A DNA stretch of 64,000 nucleotides from NCBI RefSeq assembly GCF_001540865.1, contig NC_033631.1:6633894-6697893 (forward strand), in the 5' to 3' direction. Made by a program: the position numbers and the translations under genes. The stretch's first letter is position 1, and each line of letters begins with the position of its first letter. This DNA comes from Ananas comosus. Lineage: Eukaryota; Streptophyta; Magnoliopsida; Poales; Bromeliaceae. The notes under the pieces were generated by a model that searched no databases, was not told the origin of the DNA, and was given only the letters and a program-made list of their open reading frames with translations. Shown here in pieces: positions 1-9,736 of the stretch.

Positions 1-959
1 CAAATCGTAGATTTACTTGTTAGGTAAGTCAAAAAAATGTATAATCTAACTTCTTCTTATTCATCAATATAGGAGCAAATTTTTAATTGACATATCCGAT
101 CCATACCCCCCTCGGATGTTAGTGGTGGGCTGCGGGCTCAGGCCTGTTGGCCCAAGCCCTTTGCTTCTACCACAGACATTCATTTTTTCTTCACAAAATA
201 TTTTGTCAAAATTTGTCGCACCGCGAAACTTTCGGTGAATCAGGGGAACAAAAATCGATCTCCTAAACAAATTTTGATCAAATATTTTTAGAAAGAATAA
301 ATGAGAAAAAAAAATGGATGTAATTACGGTCCTATTCTGGTTATTCTAGTCATTATATACTTCCTAATCGAATCAATATATAGATCTTGAAAAGTTTTTA
401 GAAAAAATAAAATTTTATATTATTTTATCTGTTATAATTTTTTTAATTGTAAAAAAAATAAAAACAAAATAAAATTTTCTACGTCCACTGATACGTATGC
501 ATATCCACATTATGGTTCTTCTATTCCGTACAATCCATATCTTTATGATGTTTCAATCCATATGCCATAGATGACTATTGTCTATTACATCCACGATCCA
601 GTTGCATATGCAGATTATCTCCGACAATACAATGAGATATATCGAGAATATATGACTTTCTCATAATACCAGCAATATTTATATCAACATTGTCAAATAA
701 ATCTTGTATCTGCAGATGATAATATGCCATATAATCAAACGTGACGACCTATATGGAATTAAGCAGTCTATGCAAAGATGTAAATTTAAATAATTATTGT
801 ACTTGTGAATTTTATTATTGTATTTTAATTTATATTCTACATTAGGTATAGTTGTACTTTACTTTCAAAAAGCTTACATGCATGTTAATTGATGAGTATA
901 GTAAGGTATACATAGTAAATATTCATAATTATTTATATAAATTTTTCAAAATAATATTA
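1..959. other. AT-rich intergenic DNA
   Basis: No convincing coding signal, LTR boundary or inverted repeat was seen. The stretch is AT-rich with short poly-A and poly-T runs. The only longer reading frame (about 64-270, minus) has no recognisable domain. It may be decayed retrotransposon DNA upstream of the copia remnant at 1.5 kb. Confidence 0.4.
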
Positions 960-1493
960 TAAGGGTTTATTGGAGCCAAAAATACTGAAAAAAGTCCGTG
1001 CCAAAACGTGCCAGTAGGAGATCATGCATATCTATTGGCACGCAAGCGTGCCATGTGTCGGTACCTATGTTAGTTGATTTGCGAATTATTTGCAAATTAT
1101 TCGCGAATTATTGAAAATCCGAATTAAACGGTCCGTTTACGAATTTTTTCCAAAGATAGAGAATTATTCGCGAATTTTTGGGCTCGCCGAATTATTCGCG
1201 AATTATTCCCGAATTATTGAAAATATGAATAAAAAAAATATAATTTTTATATTTAAATATAGATCATCTTATATTTTATATCTTATATTTTATATTTTAT
1301 ACCGAATCCGTTTTTTAAGCCGAATTTTTCAACGAATTTAAAAATTAGAAAACGAATTTTATGCGTATTATATCCGTCCCGAATTTTTGTCGAATTCGAA
1401 TTAACTAACTATGGTCGGTACACAAGAGTGCCTGTGCCGTACCGTGCCAGGGATAGAACGGCACGCCCCCGTGTCACGGCACTTAAAACCTTG
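960..1493. mobile_element. hAT-like non-autonomous element, GGCACG-rich
   Basis: Many GGCACG/CGTGCC motifs in both orientations lie at both ends, around an AT-rich core with repeated GAATTATTCGCGAA words. The right tip reads GGCACTTAAAACCTTG, the reverse complement of the hAT-type tip CAAGGTTTTAAGTGCC seen at 44210. The left end and an 8-bp TSD could not be resolved. It appears to interrupt a copia gag pseudogene that begins right after the tip. Confidence 0.5.
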
Positions 1494-2475
1494 GCGCCGA
1501 TTTTACTATCTTCTCTATTGACAGCATATGAGTATCTGGTGACCACGTTGCTTTATGACAAAGAGACCATAAGCATGGAGGCGGTCACAGTGACATTTCT
1601 CTTGAACGAGATGCGAAAGATGACTCAGAAGTCCAGCATGCAGAGCCAGGATGCAAGGCTAGTGGTGAGAGCGAAGAAAGAAGCGACAGCATTGGCAACC
1701 GAAGATCGACAGAAAAAGTAGCGATTCGAGATGGAGTGCTTCTACTGTCACAAAAAAAGGCACATTAAGCGCAACTGTTGGGAACTTCAGAATGATCTGA
1801 AGGAGATGAAGCGGCAAAAGGAGAAAACTATCGTGAATCAGGACGAGACGACAACAGCAATAGCGCAGGCAACAGAGTCGGAGATGATTGATTCTGATGT
1901 GCTGTATGTAGTGACCAGAGGTGCTAAAATTTTGGATGATACGTAGGTGCTCAATTCGGCATGTTCCTTTCACGTCTACCTAGAAAGAGTCTTTTACCAC
2001 TTGTAAGGCAATCAAGGGTGGAAAGGCTCTAATGGGGAGCGGGACGGCATGCAAAGTTTTAGGAGTCAGCACGGTAAAGATCCGAATGCACGATATAGTC
2101 GTGAAGACGTTGACAGGTGTGCGACATGACAGGTGTGCGACACGTTCCTTGTTTGAGGTGAAAATTGATCTTGTTAGGTGCATTGAACTCGAAGGGTTGA
2201 GATTTTTCGGCTTCAAGTAGAGCTATGAGGGTCCGAAAGTGAGATCGGGTTGTATGCGAGGCGAACAAACGTGGAAACTTATATGTTCTAAATGGGAGCA
2301 CAGTCAAAACATAAGCGAAGTCAATTTGGATTCCAAAAGTTCGCGAAGGTGCAGTCGCTCGAGATGAAGCGGCGAATACGGTGACATCGAGCGGAGGAGA
2401 CAAGCTCAAGATGGAGCTTTGCATGGTGAGCTCGACGTAGCGGTTAAAGACTACAAATCAAACCAAGGTGGAGAT
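1494..2475 (+). pseudogene. Ty1/copia gag-protease remnant
   Basis: The frame at 1494-1720 resembles the end of a copia gag (LLSSL..YEYLVTTLL, then LNEMRK). The next frame carries a zinc knuckle CFYCHKKRHIKRNC (C-x2-C-x4-H-x4-C, about 1737-1778), which binds the RNA genome in the family. After an in-frame TAG near 1944 the reading continues as VLNSACSFH, the protease active-site region. The usual Asp of the D-S/T-G type motif appears as Asn, so the protease is probably dead. Integrase, RT and RNase H are absent: the sequence runs almost directly into a polypurine tract and LTR at 2476, so the element is internally deleted. Several stops and shifts confirm a pseudogene. Confidence 0.75.
2464..2475 (+). 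other. Polypurine tract of copia remnant
   Basis: The purine run AAGGTGGAGAT lies directly before the LTR start TGTTAGG, the position expected for the plus-strand primer of an LTR retrotransposon. Confidence 0.6.
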
Positions 2476-3027
2476 TGTTAGGATTTGGTTAGATTTGGTG
2501 TTTTGAACCTTGTTGGATTAGGATAAATATTTAAATCCATTAGAGATAAATTAATGTGAATTTAGATATTTATAAGAATAGGAATCCTAATTATATTAGG
2601 ATCGGAGTACGTTTTAAGTTGATCATTATATATATGGCTTTATGTATCCAAAGTTGAAATAATGCATCCATAGAGGGTACGGCTGAGAGATACCTTGGGT
2701 GGTGTCGTATCAAGAGAGAGAAAGCTATGTGCCTTGAGTGCATCTAGTGTATGGGTGCATAGAGAGAAAAAAGAGAAGTCTTCTTTTGTGGGTTTATAGA
2801 AGAGGAGAGAAGAGTAGGACCGTGGGAGCAATTCAAAAGGAGGGCTCGCGTTATGGCTACTCTATACAGAAGAAGAGTCAAGCGTAATCTTCTCTTATTT
2901 AATGAATCTTATTTCACCCGCATATTTTCTGTTTGGCTTTTTCTCTCTTTTTGATTGTATCAGCTTTTGCTGGGGAGACGGGTTTACGTAAAAACCCGAT
3001 TCGACGCTTCCGTTGCGGAACCCAACA
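2476..3027 (+). mobile_element. Copia LTR, 552 bp
   Basis: It begins TGTTAGG and ends CCCAACA, imperfect inverted termini with the canonical TG..CA. A TATA-like ATATATATGG lies near 2626-2635 and would suit a promoter. Downstream, GATATCAGAGCAGG (about 3051-3064) resembles a Met-tRNA primer-binding site (TGGTATCAGAGC), though displaced by about 24 bp. The LTR may therefore be followed by another element body. A matching second LTR was not found. Confidence 0.7.
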
Positions 3028-3275
3028 ATCGGTACCAATCAACAACTGACGATATCAGAGCAGGTTGCGGATTCTCAAAATCTGGTATCATGGCGAGTAT
3101 CACATTACTAACCGACGTAACCTGCGCCTCTCAGACCCAACTCTTTTGATTGCACCAAACCATCATATCGCATTATCGTGGCTCCTCTCGATGAATCCGT
3201 CATATTCATAAAAGCCACTAACTCGACACTTAGATGGGTAGCCAATATCGTCAAACCATCGATTCTAATACCACT
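3028..3275. mobile_element. LTR-retrotransposon internal fragments
   Basis: A short stretch between two LTR boundaries. It contains a primer-binding-like motif on each strand: TATCAGAGC near 3055 on plus, and AGTGGTATTAGAATC on minus just below 3276. No coding domain was recognised. Confidence 0.4.
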
Positions 3276-3424
3276 TGTTAGAAAGTTATAGACCTAGTCC
3301 AGGCCCACAAGAGCCCAAGGATGTGAGATATCTAGTGGCACCCATTCAAACAATATACTAATTAACCCTTTACTCTCTTATTAATTATCCGTTATAGACT
3401 ATTCACAACAAGGATCACCTACGC
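3276..3424 (-). mobile_element. Partial LTR, minus orientation
   Basis: The plus strand starts TGTTAGAAAG. Read on minus, the LTR would end CTAACA and be followed by AGTGGTATTAGAATC, a fair match to the Met-tRNA primer-binding site. The outer end appears lost where GGCACG-rich sequence begins near 3425. Confidence 0.4.
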
Positions 3425-4165
3425 CAGTGGCATAGGCCCATGCAATACAGTGCCGGTGGCATACCTACACATGGCACGGGTCCTGGCACCTAGGACACAG
3501 AAAGTATGGGTGTGCTACCCTGTATCGTGGCATGTCGCCCTCGTATTGTCCCGTATCGCGACGTGCTGCCTCGTGCTCATTTGTGCCAAGCCTGCACGAT
3601 TTGGCACAAATCTATTTACTCTTTTTTTATTTTAATTCAAAAGAGATCTTTTGATGGTGTCACTGCTATTCCTATGCCAGTGTCGATCATAGTAGTACAC
3701 GTACATTACGATAGAATTCGCTACATATTTGCAATTATTACAAGCTGGACAAGCACAAAATGAGCTTTCACCAGTTCAACAATGTTCATATAGTTGAGGG
3801 ATCAATCTAGTAACTGATAATGACAATTACCAGTATGATCCACCTAGGCACTCAATATACTACTAGCAATAGACTTTAGAGTTATAATTTGGGTATATTG
3901 AATATATCTTCAATATTACTTGCTATTAATTATTGATCATATATTATTATTCATATACTTTCATGAGTTGTATATGATTATTGTGACTTGGACTAAACGA
4001 GAGACAATTTGGATCAAATTTATATACATTACCATCGTAAAATATCGTAAAAAGCTAACATTACGTGAAAAAAATTAAAAAAAAATTGTGCCAAACGCTA
4101 CCAATACGCCACTAGCACAAAGAGCCATGCCGACATTGGCATGGCACGTTGTCACGGACAAAACT
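3425..4165. mobile_element. GGCACG-rich hAT-like element
   Basis: Clusters of GGCAC/GTGCC words occur near 3440-3610 and again at 4090-4155, around an AT-rich core. This matches the composition of the hAT-like elements at 960, 44210 and 51462. Exact tips and TSD were not found. Confidence 0.35.
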
Positions 4166-5035
4166 TTTTCTTCGTAAAAGCCCGTGCGGCGCCCCCTTCC
4201 TGCTCGAAGATGGGCAAGCCTTCCCCAAGTCCAAATACGGACAAGCCTTCCAAACTTAACAGCGGAATACCAATCCAAGCATTTGCCAAGCTTGCTCCTG
4301 CGCGAGACTGACAGCTCAACCAATCGCCTGCAATCGAACCCCTCGTCGGACTCCACGAGTTCCCAACGAGCAACCCCAATACTGAGGCTGGCCACCAAGT
4401 AAGGTCACTTCTCCACCATTGTGCCTCATGCGCCCGACAGCATCCACGGCCATACCGCCCACTCGCGGCCTGCTCGCTCGGTCCACTGACACACGTCAAA
4501 GCAGCCACCCAAGTGTGCGCCACAAGCTCGTCTGTCTTCCAGCGCCAGCGACAACGCGACACCCCGCACGCCCATGCTCCGCACATTCGTGCTTCGCATA
4601 CGACCCGTACGGCACACGTGTCCTCAACGCTCCTGGCAAGGAAGCCAACAAGCCCACACCGTGCTCTTCGACTGTCCACACGACCTCGCATTGCCATGGC
4701 GCTCCGCGCCCTCGATGTCCCATAGTTTCGCCACATAAGGCCCCATACAAACGAGCAAGCCTCGCTCCGCGTCGCAACCCATCTGACCCCTCCATGGCTC
4801 GACCACATCTGGTCGCACACCAATGGTCCGATCCCTCAAGGTTCACCATACGGATACCGATGCTGTTTGCCTCACTGGGTTTCGCCCCTCTCGAGTCTCC
4901 AAGACCTACGCGCCTCGCGAGTCTCCTTCGACGTGCCTCCTTTTTGGCGATCCTATAGAGATCCATCACTTAAGCCTTCGCAGGCACCGCGCCCTGCGAA
5001 TCCCCGCTCAGCACACTTGCCTTCGCGAGCCTTGC
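4166..5035. other. GC-rich stretch, no recognised gene
   Basis: Open frames of 60-220 codons occur on both strands. They are the by-product of high GC and few stops: none shows a known domain, codon pattern or conserved motif. The stretch abuts a TGTCACG LTR terminus at 5036 and may be internal DNA of that retrotransposon. I do not call a gene. Confidence 0.4.
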
Positions 5036-6424
5036 TGTCACGCCCCGTGACCGCTACCAATTTGGCTCGGCCCGGGCGCGTCGAACAGACGCCAGACGGA
5101 CAGCACCTCCTCTGTCCGCCCAAGGCTAACAACGAGATTGTGTACAACAAGTTTCCAGGAAAATAACTTGAATACATACACAATCGATAACGAAGCACAC
5201 AAGTGCACTACATCTAAGAGCAAGAATCACAAGTAACATACAAGTGAAATAAAGAGAGATACATCTAGCTATTACATCTCATTTAACCTTTACATATTGG
5301 TTTACATTTTCATCTTCCCAAATAAATATATATTCTTCTCATAATACAAAATGGCTCTCCAAATACATAAGTAACTTCCAAATACATTTACATCTCTATG
5401 TACACGAGGGTACTCTAATGCATAAGGAAAGCTACTAGCTACTAGGACGCTGTGCCCTTACCACGGTCCTCTGCCGGTACGCTCTCGTGTGTACCTGTAC
5501 CCCAAAACCACACGGGGTGAGAACTATATAAATATAGTTCCCAGTGGGTTCGGCCGCCGACGCCGCCGGTTTTCCCACTAGGTCTAAGCTGGCACAGATA
5601 GATAGATAGAAAGGTAGATAGAAATACATTGCTACTATATCTACCATGCCATCAAATGCAAAGAATGCATGGAACATCATCTAGCAATAACCTACTATCA
5701 TGCTAGTATGCTTCAAATTAGGAATTCAAATTCACAAGATTATCGGAGATTACACTTCAATCGAACAATTTAGGAATTATAAACCTAACAAACCTCGTAT
5801 ACAACTCCGATTCCACACTTTTACCCCCAAATGTTTAATCCACCCCAAACTAGATTAAACTGGGAAGCATTTGGATTAACGATCCATTCGCTTACGCAAC
5901 CGCTTCAACCAAGCCGCTAAGCAGCTCGGCAACATTTCAATAATTTCTTTGCCAGCAAATCCGAAGCAAAGGCGGACCTCCCGGCTCCGCTGTAGCATAT
6001 GAGTACTTTTGCCTAAACTTCGTAGCACCGTGTATTGGCTTCTGGAAATTAAAAGCCTAGCACTTAACCTCCGGCAAGCCCACCAGCGCGCTCTCTAGCC
6101 CGGTTTGGCCCATGGCCCACGGCGCCTCCGGCTAACGTTCACAGCTGTTCGTTAGCCTTACGCTATTTTCCACCCCCCACAGTAGGGCTTCGTTGACTCG
6201 AAGGAAAATACAGATTCAAGATATACAACTAGTATAAGGATATACAACTATATAACACGTAATATCCTAATCATCTACTAATGTAAAGGTAAGGAACGTA
6301 CAATGGATCCAACACATCGTAACACCCGAACTGTGAACTAGAATCCAACGTACTCCTAACCCAGAACACTGTTCTTAGGATATCACTGTTCTTACTACTA
6401 CTTGAACCTGTACATTAACCGGAT

Positions 6425-6565
6425 CTGCTCACCGTAAACCTGATCACATTGTTCTGTGATATTATAACTGCTCACCGTACAGCTAAATCACATAATTCTG
6501 TGTATATTGTAGTACTGTATTTGCTCACCGTAGTTTAGATCACATTACTTTGTGATACCGTAAAC
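6425..6565. repeat. Tandem repeat with GATCACA/TGTGAT arms
   Basis: Three imperfect units of about 55-60 bp share CTGCTCACCGTA, then GATCACATT or AATCACATA, then TTCTGTGAT. Each unit can fold through its ATCACA..TGTGAT arms. It lies inside the possible long LTR. Confidence 0.55.
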
Positions 6566-6904
6566 TTGGATCCCTATCATCTAAAAGGGCTAACAGTACA
6601 ACATCTGTAATACGTAAACCGTAATCACGTAAACTCCGTAACTAATACGTAAACCATAACACGTCGTCTCCGTGTAACTGGGACCATCTATCCCATAGGA
6701 GAACACTCCTAACCTAGTATGAGTGATCAGACAAAAACGAACAGCCACCAGCGAGGTGGCTTCGTGCTCAGAGGCCTCATGAAGTGATCCCCGTCTGCAT
6801 CAACAGGGCGTCTGCCAGAGCCACACGCTCGCGTCTAAGAGGAGTGGATACTCTAACTCTCACTCAGCCCCAACTGGGGCCCCACCGTTGGAAGTCCAAT
6901 CGGT

Positions 6905-7250
6905 ACTCTAACCTATGATAGCTCCGTATCAACGTGCTGCGTGATACATCATCGAGCAAGTAAGCCTAATAACTCCGTATCATCGTACACGTCTATGTAG
7001 TGATACATCATCGAGTAAAGGTTCGTCTAACCCATTTCTTATACTTACCGTATCGTCTAAATGTAAGTATGGAACTCAACTGTAACTCTGTATCATCGTA
7101 CAACATCTATGTAGTGATACATCATCGAGTAAAGATAACAACAACTTCGTATCATAGTACTAATCATCTTATAGTAACGATACAAGTACGTAAGGTACTA
7201 ATGTCTCCGTATCATCGTACACATATAAGGTAATGATACATCGTCGAGCA
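6905..7250. repeat. Tandem hairpin repeat, CCGTATCATCGTAC family
   Basis: About five units begin near 6907, 6972, 7086, 7148 and 7206. Each has CTCCGTATCATCGTAC, a short variable part, then GTGATACATCATCGAG. GTATCA and TGATAC form a stem in every unit. Spacing is about 60 bp, doubled once. This is typical of U3-type repeats in long LTRs. Confidence 0.6.
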
Positions 7251-7848
7251 TGAATCATCTCGCTCTAACTCAGCCCGTTCCTCGCCCCATCGAGAAACAA
7301 ATCCTGGAAACTCTAAACTCTAGAATCCGTTCAACCGGATTAGCTAACCCAACATTGTACTTATCGTATTCACCTAACGTAAGTACGGTACTAATCTGTA
7401 TCATCTGACGTATTGATACAACATCAACATAAATAATGTGACNCGTGACCCTTCGACCATCCATTGCACTGTCACACGAAACACTAGGCTTGGCTACTCC
7501 GCTAGCCAAGGGACGACCCATGTCCTATGAGTCGGCGGGGGAGTCGGGGCCACTCCAGCGGTGTCCACCCCTCCTCCTATATACCATGCAAGACATCCAG
7601 CCCTTTGGCACCCCGGGGGTACAAAGGTGCCCACCGAGGGGTACGTTTTGAAACCCCGCATGCGGTACCAAAATCCTTGCCATGGCATAGGCCATTGCTA
7701 GAGAATTGCCTCCGTAGACTTGACAGCGGCTCCAACCTGACGGAACGCTTCAACTCCGCAACTCCATAGCTTCGTCAACTCAATGACTACCAAATTTGGC
7801 CCCAAAGAGCGTCACGGTCGAGTCCTAACGATTGACCCGTGACAACGT

Positions 7849-8593
7849 GCTGCTATGTCTAGTCGTGCCGGTGACACGGCAATCCATGGTTCACACATAA
7901 ACTCTTAACAATTTCTTAACACAATATTCTTCTATCTTTTACAGTTACTCTTGCATATAAATTGTTCAAACGCTTCTCCCTAAGATCATCTCATTGGACC
8001 AAAAGCCCCAGCTTCTGTAGATCAACTTTATGATGAGACAGCTAGGCATAGCGGGGCCACCGATGATGGCAGCCACTATAAGGTAGGAAGAAGCCACCGT
8101 TGCTTCTAGATCAAGAGGGTTGAGGCCAAATATAGGGAAAAGTGAAAGAAAAGGAGAAAGCACAAAAGGAGAGACACGTGGTGGTGCCCAACATTCTCCA
8201 TAACTTGAACTAAACAAAAAAAAACAAAAGAGAGACACATGCTGCTGTGCCGAGTCATGCCGGTGATACGGCAATCCTTGGTTCACACATAAACTCTTAA
8301 CAATTTCTTAACACAATATTATTGTATCTTTTACAGTTACTCTTGCATATAAATTGTTCAAACGCTTCTCCTTAAGATCATCCCATTGGACCAAAGCCCC
8401 AGCTTTTGTAGATCAACTTTATGATGAGCAGTTGGGCATAGCGGGCCACCAAGGATGGCAGCCACTTCTAGCTCGAGAGGGGTGAGGCCAAATATAGGGA
8501 AAAGTGAAAGAAAAGGAGAAAGCAAAAAAAGGAGAGACGCGTGGTTGTGCCCAACGTTCTCCATAACCTGAACTAAACAAAAAAAAAAAAAAG
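7849..8593. repeat. Direct duplication, ~392-bp unit
   Basis: Copy 1 (7849-8240) and copy 2 (8241-8593) share nearly all their sequence, from GCTGCTATG / GCTGCTGTG to the closing A-run. Copy 2 lacks about 38 bp that copy 1 has near 8075-8110. The array starts 5 bp after the TGTCACG-type LTR terminus. The open frames on minus in each copy mirror the duplication and have no known domain. Confidence 0.7.
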
Positions 8594-9736
8594 TGAGATT
8601 GACTAGATTTTTTTTTTCTTTTTTAACCCCACTATTACACCATCTTACTTAAATACTACAATGCACTCTATACTGTATTTTGATGCGTCCAAAAAGCATC
8701 TTAGAAAAAGTTACCTTATATTATAAACTTTTTATAGTTTTTAGAAATTTCTTACGATTACTGGCTTGCCAAACGGGCCCTTGTTGTTACTACGATTATT
8801 GTAATGCACAATGTTTACACTCGTGCAATAGGGTACCAAAAAGTCTGAGAAGTTGGTTGCCAAGAGGACGAACAATGTTTAACATTTGAGAAGACTCAGT
8901 CAAATGATTATAAGTGGTTCACCTCTAGAATAAACCAAATCCAATAAGTGAATTGAGCAGTATGAAGATTTTTAAGTTGAAATAGCAGATTGTAAAAGAG
9001 TTCAACTACTCAAATAGTCCACAAAGACAGAAGTAGACAAAGAAGGACGAGAGGAATCTCCCTATTCCAAAGAGAAAGAACTGGTTATGAGAAGAAAAAG
9101 AGAATTATTAATTAGGAATAACCAATTAACCTTATAAATTGATAATCATTAAAGGCAATATTGGATACATAAAATTATTCATTCTTCTTGTTTGTACTCT
9201 TAGTGATCTGGTTCTTTTCTAAAGCACAAGTTCAGATCATCATCAGGCATTCACTTCCAAATGATCACTGAGAAAGTAATGACTCAACAACGATTTCATG
9301 ATTTACAAAATATTTCCTATGCTCAGAGAGCTATTGAATTTGAGCAAATTCTTTTCTTCTTTTTTTTTTTGCGAGAGACAAAGAGAGAGAAATGTAGTAT
9401 GCTACTCGCTTCACTATTTTTTTTAAAAAAAATAAACTTAGCTAGAGATGTGAAGCAACTAGGCTTCAAACTTGGGACCTTGGGTACCAACCATCAAGCT
9501 CTTTGCCACTTGCACTAGGGACAATTGGTAATCTAGCCATATTCTTCAGATATGCATTTTTATATTCATTTTTATATTCAACAAAAAAAATATATATCGA
9601 ACTATATAAAGTCCTAAATGTCGTCTTCTTGTTCGCTTATTTATATAAAGCTAACTATCAGAAGAACTTAACATGTTTGAAAGTCTCATGTAAATTTTCT
9701 TCTTTTCTTTGACGTTTGATAATGAACAAGCATTAC
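8594..9736. other. Noncoding stretch below the PH-domain gene
   Basis: I looked on the minus strand for the missing 3' exons of the PH-domain gene and saw none. The stretch contains poly-T and poly-A runs near 8605-8625 and 9358-9430 and no recognisable element ends. Confidence 0.4.

Larger units (their letters stand above)
5036..7844 (-). mobile_element. Possible long LTR (gypsy-like, ~2.8 kb)
   Basis: It begins TGTCACGCC and ends CCGTGACA, so the termini are inverted repeats of TGTCACG. The same terminus, in the other orientation (GGGGCGTGACA), ends the retrotransposon pieces at 24017, 27579 and 29451. A block at 5510-5570 with AGTTCCCAGTGGG matches the reverse complement of ACTGGGAACT blocks in those pieces. 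It contains two families of tandem hairpin repeats. Flanking 5-mers (CTTGC, ACGTG) do not match, so the ends may be from different copies. A single N lies at 7443. Confidence 0.45.

Noticed and set aside
4152..5198. Genes in the GC-rich ORFs
   Set aside because: Frames up to 223 codons overlap on both strands with no domain. High GC explains the lack of stops.
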